Positions 1 through 5,940 of a stretch of 6,978 nt of DNA are shown one piece after another. Source of the DNA: Planctomycetota bacterium (lineage in GTDB: Bacteria > Planctomycetota > Phycisphaerae > WQYP01). The number at the start of each line of letters is the position of its first letter. The first letter of the stretch is position 1. The position numbers and the translations under genes were made by a program. The notes under the pieces are model-generated. The model was given only the letters and a program-made list of their open reading frames with translations, made no database searches and was not told the origin of the DNA. The DNA lies in assembly GCA_021785155.1 (NCBI GenBank), contig JAJYGE010000199.1:1-6978 (forward strand), in the 5' to 3' direction.

Positions 1-251
1 TCCGATTCGGACCCTACACGTTTAATTTCAGTGACGTGGTGGCCCTGTTGATTGCCGGCGGAGGTGGTACGGTGGTGAAAAATGCTTCAGAACTGGAGGG
101 CCTATTGCGGAATTGGCTGACGGATCCAACTGAAGCGGCGGCAGTTGGGCAAAGAGGGCGGGCCTGTCTGGAATCGCAGCGCGGCAGCAGTCGGCTTTAT
201 GCGCGAAATATCGCAAAGATTATTGCTGCAATAAATGCAACTTCCAAGTAA
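1..251 (+). CDS. waaA: 3-deoxy-D-manno-octulosonic acid (Kdo) transferase, C-terminal end (partial)
   Basis: Only the last 82 codons are present; the gene enters from the left edge with its reading frame set at base 3 and stops at TAA 249-251. The first residues read RFGPYTFNFSDVVALLIAGG. This matches the conserved stretch near the C-terminus of WaaA/KdtA enzymes, where a G-P-x-x-F-N-F motif is followed by a helix and a G-rich turn. The next part (V-V-K-N-A-S-E-L, then a L-T-D-P segment, then G-Q-R-G-R) follows the usual pattern of this GT-B-fold glycosyltransferase tail. The family moves Kdo from CMP-Kdo to lipid A precursors at the cytoplasmic face of the inner membrane. The catalytic and sugar-nucleotide sites lie mostly upstream of the window, so activity cannot be judged. 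A GTG at 36 lies in frame but is internal to this conserved region and is not the real start. Another GT-B glycosyltransferase is the main alternative. Confidence 0.75.
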   Translation, partial: RFGPYTFNFSDVVALLIAGGGGTVVKNASELEGLLRNWLTDPTEAAAVGQRGRACLESQRGSSRLYARNIAKIIAAINATSK

Positions 252-316
252 GTGGCTCGTTATGTAAATATGGGACTCTTAGTGACCGGGCTTTGGGCAC
301 GGATACGGGTGCGCGG

Positions 317-346
317 GTGGCAAGAGTATTGACAATCATGTATACT
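317..346 (+). promoter_or_regulatory. Weak candidate sigma70-type promoter ahead of the exporter cassette
   Basis: TATACT at 341-346 matches five of six bases of the -10 consensus. GTGGCA at 317-322 matches four of six bases of the -35 consensus, with an 18 bp spacer. This would start transcription near 353, about 50-85 bp upstream of the ATPase start. The gap from 252 to about 400 holds no other recognisable signal, and an exporter promoter is expected there because the upstream gene belongs to a different pathway. A perfect TTGACA at 329-334 is also present but cannot pair with this -10 because only 6 bp separate them. The call rests on short motif matches only. Confidence 0.28.
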
Positions 347-436
347 CTGGGATTCCGGGGTACCACAGCACGGAGTATGGGTTGTTTTACCTGATTTTAG
401 ATGACGTGGAAATTCAGATGCGGACTGGTCGTTCTC

Positions 437-1168
437 ATGGTTGAAATCAATGGTAAATCATCACTGCTTCAAATTCGGGGTCTGGTGAAGCGATATACAC
501 TTGGCGACAGCGAAGTTCTGGCCCTTAACAGCGTGGATTTAAGCATTGAAGAAGGCGATATGGTGGCGATTACCGGACCTTCGGGCAGCGGTAAATCAAC
601 ACTTATGAATGTTCTGGGCTGTCTGGATGATTTTGATGCCGGAACTTACGTTATTGCCGGAGAGGATGTTTCCAAACTTACGGGTGACAAACTCGCGGAT
701 ATTCGCAATCGGCTCATCGGCTTTGTGTTTCAGAATTTTAATTTGCTTCCGCGCCTGTCGGCTTTGGAAAATGTGGAATTGCCATTGCTGTATTCCGCAC
801 ATCAAGATGCCAAAACCGCGGCACGGAAAGCCCTGGAAGTTGTCGGTTTGGCCGACCGTATGCACCATGATCCGACGCAGCTTTCCGGTGGTCAGCGACA
901 GCGCGTGGCCATCGCCCGGGCCATGGTAACCAACCCCGCGATTATTCTGGCCGATGAGCCGACGGGGAATCTGGATTCGCGGGTTGGAAAGGAAATTCTG
1001 GAGTTGTTCCACAATCTCAATGATCAGGGGCGGACGATTGTAATTGTTACGCATGACGCCGCTATAGCCCGGCACTGTCGGCGCGAGGTGCAGATTCGCG
1101 ATGGGCAAATCGTGGATATCGTGGAGCATAATCGTTCGGGGCGCGAGTTTGTGGCCCAGGCGGTTTGA
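437..1168 (+). CDS. ABC transporter ATP-binding protein, MacB/LolD type
   Basis: This is the cytoplasmic ATPase that drives the permease encoded at 2608. All nucleotide-binding motifs are intact (numbering from the start at 437, 243 aa): Walker A GPSGSGKST at 47-55, Q-loop glutamine 99 in VFQNFNLLP, ABC signature LSGGQ at 149-153, Walker B IILADEP at 169-175 with catalytic Glu174, D-loop NLDS at 178-181, and switch histidine 206 in VTHD. The pattern around Walker A (S-T-L-M-N-V-L-G-C-L-D) is typical of the MacB/LolD/FtsE-like subfamily that works with mechanotransmission permeases. An in-frame ATG at 401 would add 12 residues (MTWKFRCGLVVL). I prefer 437 because the family normally has only about 10-15 residues before the first beta strand; neither start has a clear Shine-Dalgarno. 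The C-terminal tail after about residue 225 is not a recognised domain. The next gene is 79 bp downstream. In E. coli MacB this domain is fused to the permease; here it is a separate gene. Confidence 0.93.
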   Translation: MVEINGKSSLLQIRGLVKRYTLGDSEVLALNSVDLSIEEGDMVAITGPSGSGKSTLMNVLGCLDDFDAGTYVIAGEDVSKLTGDKLADIRNRLIGFVFQNFNLLPRLSALENVELPLLYSAHQDAKTAARKALEVVGLADRMHHDPTQLSGGQRQRVAIARAMVTNPAIILADEPTGNLDSRVGKEILELFHNLNDQGRTIVIVTHDAAIARHCRREVQIRDGQIVDIVEHNRSGREFVAQAV

Positions 1169-1247
1169 TTTCGCCCGGCCTTACGCCGCAGCACGATAAG
1201 AAAAGTTAATTCCTCATAAGGAGCCGCAACAGGCGGAACAGGAACGG

Positions 1248-2591
1248 ATGAAAAAAGGTTGGATTATTACCGGAATTGTCGCGGTTGCGGTCATTGGCGG
1301 AGCGGCGGCTTATCACCATTATTACGCATCGGTTGGCATCGTGGTGCCGAAATTACACACGGCCATGGTAAAAAAAGGTACGCTGACGGTACATGTCTAC
1401 GCGACGGGCAATGTACTGGCGAATCGCACTGTGGATATTAAATGTCAGGCGGGCGGCGAAATCCTTAGTTTGCCGCTGGGCAATGGTGATCCGGATGCGC
1501 AGATTCGAGTCGGCGATCTGGTAAAAAAGGGCCAGGTAATTCTTACGGTGGACCCGACTCTGGAATTACAGGCTAAAACGATTGCCACGGAAAATCTCAA
1601 ACAGGCGCATTACACACTCCAAATTGCGCAACTGAACTACCAGATTGCGCAAGAGAACCTTATTACCACGCGGAAGACCGATGAAGCAAATTTGCGATCC
1701 GCGCAAGCGCAGGTAAAAAACGATCAACTCAACGTACAACGCGATCTGACATTGCTGAAGGAAAATCTGGCAGCCCAACAGACCTATGATACAGACGACA
1801 CCACGCTGGTACGCGATCAGCAAACGCAACGCCTCGACGAGGTGCAACTGGAACAACTCAAACAACAGGCTCTACAGGTACAACTGCAGGGTTTGAACGT
1901 TAAGCTTGATGAAATCGCGGTGAAAAATGCCCAGGCCAATCTGGCCCAGGCCGATACCAACCTCGGCTATTGCAAGGTGGCGGCTCCGTTCACCGGGTAT
2001 GTCGCCAATGTGGATGTACAGCAGGGACAGGTTATTGCATCGGCCACCAACAATGTCGGCGGCGGCACCACGGTGATGACACTGGTGGACTTATCACATA
2101 TATTTATTAACACAACAGTTAATGAAAGTGACATTAACCATGTGAAAGTTGGTGAACATGTTCAGATCACCGCCGCCGGCGCACCGGGCGTCATTTTCCC
2201 GGGAAAAGTTGTGCTCATCGCGCCGGAATCGATTCAGGATCAAAATTCCAGCAGCACCAGCGGATCCACCAGCAACATTGTGACATTCCAATCTAATATT
2301 GAGGTTCTGGGGCCGAAGAAGCATTTGCTGAAACCAGGTATGACTGCCAATGTTGATATTTTTGCCGATAAGATACCCAATGCCATCTCCATTCCGCTGC
2401 AGGCGGTGGTGATTCAAAACAATGAAGATACCGTAACGGTGGTCATGCCGGATGGCAAACAAATTTCCAAGCCCGTCACGCTCGGCGAACGCAACGACCT
2501 TGACTGGCAGGTTCTGCACGGGCTAAAGCCCGGACAGAAAGTGGTCATCCATCTGGGCGTATCGTCCAGTATGTGGACGCCGCATCATTAA
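1248..2591 (+). CDS. macA: Periplasmic adaptor (membrane fusion) protein, MacA/HlyD family
   Basis: This 447 aa protein is the likely periplasmic bridge between the permease and the outer-membrane channel. An N-terminal anchor (about residues 5-22, with KK before it and no obvious cleavage site) places the rest in the periplasm. A first lipoyl half (about 55-103, containing VGDLVKKGQVI) leads to a long helical hairpin (about 104-235) rich in Gln, Ala and Leu, with its tip near DTDDTT at 181-186. The second lipoyl half follows (YCKVAAPFTGYVANV, then GQVI, 241-263). A beta-barrel domain ends in LKPGMTANVDI (361-371), and a membrane-proximal domain runs to about 437. It is longer than E. coli MacA (371 aa). 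Extra sequence includes GNGDPDAQ inside the first lipoyl half and a Ser/Thr-rich loop at about 334-343. The ATG follows AGGA at 1240-1243 with a 4 bp gap, and GGAG lies further upstream at 1220-1223. Family placement is firm; the substrate and the exact MacA assignment are inferred from the neighbours. Confidence 0.88.
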   Translation: MKKGWIITGIVAVAVIGGAAAYHHYYASVGIVVPKLHTAMVKKGTLTVHVYATGNVLANRTVDIKCQAGGEILSLPLGNGDPDAQIRVGDLVKKGQVILTVDPTLELQAKTIATENLKQAHYTLQIAQLNYQIAQENLITTRKTDEANLRSAQAQVKNDQLNVQRDLTLLKENLAAQQTYDTDDTTLVRDQQTQRLDEVQLEQLKQQALQVQLQGLNVKLDEIAVKNAQANLAQADTNLGYCKVAAPFTGYVANVDVQQGQVIASATNNVGGGTTVMTLVDLSHIFINTTVNESDINHVKVGEHVQITAAGAPGVIFPGKVVLIAPESIQDQNSSSTSGSTSNIVTFQSNIEVLGPKKHLLKPGMTANVDIFADKIPNAISIPLQAVVIQNNEDTVTVVMPDGKQISKPVTLGERNDLDWQVLHGLKPGQKVVIHLGVSSSMWTPHH

Positions 2592-2597
2592 TTCAAT

Positions 2598-2602
2598 GAG
2601 GA
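2598..2602 (+). promoter_or_regulatory. Ribosome binding site that fixes the permease start
   Basis: GAGGA lies 5 bp before the ATG at 2608, which is ideal spacing. The other in-frame ATG at 2596 overlaps this motif and has no comparable site upstream. This supports 2608 as the true start, giving a protein that begins MLFWTTIKIAIRSM, as is usual for MacB-type permeases. Confidence 0.6.
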
Positions 2603-2607
2603 CTCCT

Positions 2608-3819
2608 ATGCTGTTCTGGACGACAATCAAAATTGCAATACGCAGCATGTGGGCCAATAAGATGCGCGCCCTTCTGACCATGTTGGGTATGATCATTGGC
2701 GTCGCAGCCGTGATTGCCATGCTCGCCTTGGGAGCCGGAACAAAATCGTACATTCTCAGCAGGGTCTCGCGGATGGGAAAAAATACTATTACGATTTTTC
2801 CCCATAACCCAAAAATACCGCCGATACTGCATGGTGCGGCATATCCACTGACCATCGGCGATGCAAAGGCCATGCTTAAAATTCCCGGCATCAAATATGT
2901 TTCACCGGTTGTGGCCTCCAATGAACCGGTAAAATGGGGAGGAAATTTCACCAATTGTAATACCATTGGCTGTGCGTCCACCTACATTCTCATTCACGAT
3001 TTTCACGTACAGAGCGGTCGCATGTTCAACGACTATGACTGCCGCGATGCGGCCTCCGTCGCGGTGATCGGCCCGGAAACCGCGGAACGGCTTTTCGGAT
3101 CGCAGGATCCGCTGGGTCATACCATTACGGTCAGTACCGTACGCTTCAAAGTCATTGGCGTCCTGGTACCCAAGGGCCGCCAGGGCTGGTTTGATCCGGA
3201 CAATCAGGTGCTGTTGCCCTATACCACCGCGATGATCGACCTGCTGGGGCGGGGCCGGAATAAGGCGCTCAATCATATCGATATGCAGGTAGTACATGCG
3301 GCGGATCTTGCGACGGTGCAGGAAAAGGCGGAAAAAATACTGCGGATTCGTCATTCTCTTATTTATGGCGATGAAGATGACTTCTGGATTTCCAACCAAT
3401 TGCAGGTTATCCAGATGGCCAATCGTATCGGCGGAGCCTTTACGCTGCTGCTCGGTTCTGTCGCTGGGCTGTCGCTGCTTATCGGTGGCGTAGGGATCAT
3501 GAATATCATGCTGGTGACGGTAACCGAACGCACGCGGGAAATCGGTATTCGCAAAGCCATTGGGGCGCGCCGACGCGATATTTTACGCCAGTTTCTCATT
3601 GAATCCGTTCTGGTAAGCTTGATGGGTGGATTCATGGGTGTGGTCGTGGGCGTTGTGGCAACTCATTATGTCAGGTTTCTGAAATTTTCTCCGCAGGTCG
3701 AACCGCACATGATCATCCTGGCATTGTCCATTTCCGCAGGAATTGGTATTTTCTTTGGCTATTACCCCGCCCGCCGCGCCGCCGGGCTGAATCCCATTGA
3801 GGCTCTCCGTTATGAATAA
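2608..3819 (+). CDS. macB: ABC transporter permease, MacB type (MacB_PCD plus FtsX domains)
   Basis: This 403 aa inner-membrane subunit would couple ATP hydrolysis to movement of its large periplasmic domain and push substrate through the adaptor and channel. A short cytoplasmic N-terminus contains the typical A-I-R-S-M-W-A-N-K-M-R-A-L-L-T-M-L-G run, followed by the first membrane helix (about 20-41). The periplasmic domain spans roughly 45-275. Three further helices lie at about 278-302, 331-353 and 367-387, forming the FtsX domain. The cytoplasmic coupling loop ERTREIGIRKAIGA (307-320) and the closing motif PARRAAGLNPIEALRYE (387-403) are hallmarks of the family. Length fits a MacB permease without its ATPase domain, which is encoded separately at 437. 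Three cysteines lie in the periplasmic domain (117, 122 and 145). The gene begins 16 bp after the adaptor stop and overlaps the channel gene by 8 bp. An alternative start at 2596 would add MRTP. LolC/E-type permeases are less likely because the adaptor and channel are adjacent. Confidence 0.93.
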   Translation: MLFWTTIKIAIRSMWANKMRALLTMLGMIIGVAAVIAMLALGAGTKSYILSRVSRMGKNTITIFPHNPKIPPILHGAAYPLTIGDAKAMLKIPGIKYVSPVVASNEPVKWGGNFTNCNTIGCASTYILIHDFHVQSGRMFNDYDCRDAASVAVIGPETAERLFGSQDPLGHTITVSTVRFKVIGVLVPKGRQGWFDPDNQVLLPYTTAMIDLLGRGRNKALNHIDMQVVHAADLATVQEKAEKILRIRHSLIYGDEDDFWISNQLQVIQMANRIGGAFTLLLGSVAGLSLLIGGVGIMNIMLVTVTERTREIGIRKAIGARRRDILRQFLIESVLVSLMGGFMGVVVGVVATHYVRFLKFSPQVEPHMIILALSISAGIGIFFGYYPARRAAGLNPIEALRYE

Positions 3820-5629
3820 ATTGTTTCTCCGGACCCGTCTTGGCACGTTCCATCTAGTGCCCTGTTCCACCCGTAATTACGGGTGGAACAGGGCACTAGG
3901 ACATTTTCAACAATCATTGTGCGCAATGGCGGCCCTGGGAGCACTGGTTGGGTTGTCAGGCTGCGGTAGCATTGATTCCGGCGGCTTTGAACACTATCAG
4001 CATTCCGCCATCACGCATCAGGAGGCCATTGAAACCGGTGCCGCCACGCAAACTTCCGTCACGGAACTGCCATCCGCATTACCGCCAGACACCACGAGGC
4101 CCAGTGGCGCACCAGCCGTCGGGTTTTCCAGTTCCGGAAAGATAATTGATTTATCGCTTTCCGATGCGCTGGTGATCGGGTTGAAGAACAATCCGTCCCT
4201 CCTGGTGCAGCGGTTTGCGCCTTCTTTGTCCCAGGAACAAATTGAGGCCCAACGCGGAGCCTTCGATCCAACACTCACCGCCGGCGTACAGGCTTCCAAA
4301 AATCGCGTTCCCACCAGTGGCGGTTATGTCACCGCCAGCGGCGGTTATATTCCCGGCAGCCAGCATTTCGGCACGATAGATTCCGGAAATGCCAATGTGG
4401 GCTTAAGTGAAAAACTTCCCACCGGGACTTCGCTTTCGGCCTCCTTGAGTCCAACTCTCAATGACAGTGAAAACGGCGGCGGACAATCATCGACCGTCAA
4501 TGGATCAATCACCGTGACCCAGGCGCTCTTGCAGGGCGGCAACCTGCAAGCCAATCTGGCGGGCATTGAGAGTGCCCGAATCGGCAAGAAAATATCGGAC
4601 TATGAATTGCGCGGCGAAGCCTTGACCATTACGGATGATATTGTACAGGCCTATTGGGCGTATGTGCTGGCGCGGCAGAATGTCCAGATTCTCAAAACCG
4701 CTTTGAATGTGGCGCAACAACAGGAAGACCAGACCAAGGAACTTATTCGCGTTGGCCGGACATCGCCGGCGGAGCTGGCCCCCGCCGTTGCCCAAACCGC
4801 CGTCACCCGCGAGCAGTTGGTCAGTGCCGTGGGAGCAATGAAAATAGCGCGGCTTAATTTGTTGAGCCTGGTCGCTCCCGCCGATCGCCCCTTTTGGCGC
4901 GATCATCTGAAACTTACCACACCACCTTATGTTCCCGGCGGCCCCATTGCGCCATTGAAAGAACATACGGAACTGGCCCTGAAAATGAGCCCGGTTTTGA
5001 ATCAGACCCGTTTGCAGATTGAACAGGGCGATCTATCTGTGATTCAAACCCGCAATGGATTGCTGCCGGTGCTCAATATGTTTATCACCATGGGTAAAAC
5101 GGGCTATGCCGAATCCTTCGGCCCGGCCACCGAAAATCTCAACGGTTCGGCCTATCAGTTGGTCGGAGGTTTATCTTTTAACTATCCCATCTTTAATCGT
5201 ACCCCCACCGCTAATTATCAAAGTGCGGTGTTAAGCCGCGATCAGGAAGAGGCGGCACTTGCAAACACAGTTCGCAGTGTGGAACTAAGCGTCCGCACGG
5301 CGTACATCCAGGCGATCACCGACAAACAGCAGATTACCGCCACCGCCGCCACCACCGAAGCGCAGGCTGAAACGCTGCGGGCCACGCAGGGAGAGTTTAG
5401 AGTGGGTGAAAGCACGGCGATTCAAGTGTCGCTGGCCCAATCAAATCTGCTTTCCGCGCAATTGGCGCAGGCGCAAGCTGTTGTGGCGTATCTTGATGCA
5501 CTTAGTGCATTGTATTTGCAGGAAGGCTCACTGCTGGAACGCTGCCATATCCGATCACCCGGTGCCATCGCCGTAAAGCCCATTGGCCCGTCCTGGCTGC
5601 GTCGCTGGCCCGATGGCGTATTTCACTGA
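3812..5629 (+). CDS. TolC-like outer membrane efflux lipoprotein (OMF family)
   Basis: This 605 aa protein is the likely outer-membrane exit duct of the exporter. A hydrophobic stretch ends in a lipobox, LVGLSGCGS, giving a predicted lipidated cysteine at residue 51; Gly at +2 does not resemble an inner-membrane retention signal. After a Pro/Ser/Thr-rich linker come two outer-membrane efflux repeats. The first starts near LSLSDALVIGLKNNP (about 114-128), includes a strand region with PTGTSLSASLSP, and ends near 355. The second starts near TELALKMSPVLNQTRLQIEQ (386-405) and includes LVGGLSFNYPIFNR (450-463) and the helical FRVGESTAIQVSLAQSNLLSAQLAQ (about 529-553, shown by its key residues F-R-V-G-E and Q-S-N-L-L). 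The ATG at 3812 overlaps the permease stop (ATGAATAA), with GAGG 9 bp upstream; an earlier TTG at 3797 is less likely. The region before the hydrophobic core is very long, about 35 residues, because a perfect 46 bp palindrome lies inside it. An ATG at 3926 would bypass the palindrome but would lack any positively charged residues in the signal peptide. Confidence 0.88.
   Translation: MNKLFLRTRLGTFHLVPCSTRNYGWNRALGHFQQSLCAMAALGALVGLSGCGSIDSGGFEHYQHSAITHQEAIETGAATQTSVTELPSALPPDTTRPSGAPAVGFSSSGKIIDLSLSDALVIGLKNNPSLLVQRFAPSLSQEQIEAQRGAFDPTLTAGVQASKNRVPTSGGYVTASGGYIPGSQHFGTIDSGNANVGLSEKLPTGTSLSASLSPTLNDSENGGGQSSTVNGSITVTQALLQGGNLQANLAGIESARIGKKISDYELRGEALTITDDIVQAYWAYVLARQNVQILKTALNVAQQQEDQTKELIRVGRTSPAELAPAVAQTAVTREQLVSAVGAMKIARLNLLSLVAPADRPFWRDHLKLTTPPYVPGGPIAPLKEHTELALKMSPVLNQTRLQIEQGDLSVIQTRNGLLPVLNMFITMGKTGYAESFGPATENLNGSAYQLVGGLSFNYPIFNRTPTANYQSAVLSRDQEEAALANTVRSVELSVRTAYIQAITDKQQITATAATTEAQAETLRATQGEFRVGESTAIQVSLAQSNLLSAQLAQAQAVVAYLDALSALYLQEGSLLERCHIRSPGAIAVKPIGPSWLRRWPDGVFH
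3854..3899. repeat. Perfect 46 bp palindrome inside the channel gene's signal-peptide region
   Basis: Bases 3854-3876 are exactly complementary, in reverse, to 3877-3899, so the arms are 23 bp each with no spacer. The left arm begins CTAGTGCCCTGTTCCACCCG and the centre is GTAATTAC. Beyond the ends the symmetry stops, apart from a possible G-U pair at 3853/3900. It begins 42 bp after the channel gene's ATG and is translated as roughly LVPCSTRNYGWNRALG. There is no T-run after it, so it is not a standard terminator. It is far longer than a typical dimeric regulator site. It resembles a small non-autonomous palindromic repeat (REP- or MITE-like), but whether other copies exist in the genome cannot be seen here. 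Confidence 0.9.
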
Positions 5630-5940
5630 TGCGAAACCTTTGATTTTATCAGCGGCATTTTTCCCCATGTGTCAGGTACAGTGAGGTGTTCAATCAAGTA
5701 TCGGTGATGGAGGCCGGTGTTTCGGAACCTGTCGAAGTAATGGCGGACGCAACCCGGCGATTACTTGGGCGGGCTTCTGATGTTCTGGGACGCACCTGTC
5801 ACCGTCCAATTTTGAACGCATAAGTTGTATCCCCGTGCCGGAACGCCTAAGATTAAGGATTCGGTAACACAGTGCGCGATGGCGCATAGGTTGGGTGTGC
5901 CGATGCCGACGATAGGGTTTACAAGGTTGCCTGATTTTTT
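5630..5940. other. 311 bp intergenic region without a convincing gene
   Basis: No known protein family, tRNA, strong terminator or consensus promoter was recognised. Several short open stretches exist on both strands. On the + strand, one runs from 5644 to a TAA at 5821-5823 (59 codons, with possible starts GTG 5686 and ATG 5707, neither with a clear ribosome site). A second ends at TGA 5942-5944, overlapping the next start. On the - strand, one frame is open from 5979 down to 5764 and again from 5760 to 5626, broken by a single stop at 5761-5763. AAGTAAT (5735-5741) and ATTACTT (5760-5766) form a 7 bp inverted repeat with an 18 bp loop. The promoter of the following heme O synthase should lie here if the gene is not co-transcribed with the exporter. 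Confidence 0.5.

Noticed and set aside
329..346. Perfect TTGACA (329-334) and near-perfect TATACT (341-346) as one promoter
   Set aside because: Only 6 bp separate them, whereas sigma70 promoters need about 16-18 bp. No good -10 lies 17 bp after this TTGACA.
596..1129. 177-codon - strand open frame
   Set aside because: It is a shadow of the ATPase gene, whose motifs are all intact on the + strand; the antisense protein resembles no family.
2523..2981. 152-codon - strand open frame across the adaptor-permease junction
   Set aside because: It overlaps two well-supported + strand genes and their ribosome site, and shows no recognisable domain.
3854..3899. Palindrome as the terminator of the permease transcript
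   Set aside because: No T-run follows the stem, and the structure lies inside an open reading frame that continues into an intact channel gene.
4306..4350. Duplicated SGGY segment in the channel protein (SGGYVTASGGY)
   Set aside because: A two-copy low-complexity loop of this size is common in outer-membrane proteins and needs no special explanation.
5626..5670. Rho-independent terminator after the channel gene (CTGAT at 5626-5630 with ATCAG at 5648-5652, and a T-run at 5658-5662)
   Set aside because: The stem is 5 bp with a 17-base loop and is AT-rich, too weak for a terminator.
5644..5823. Small + strand protein in the gap (GTG 5686 or ATG 5707 to TAA 5823)
   Set aside because: The composition is plausible, but there is no ribosome site and no recognised family, and open frames on the other strand compete with it. 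Not annotated as a gene.
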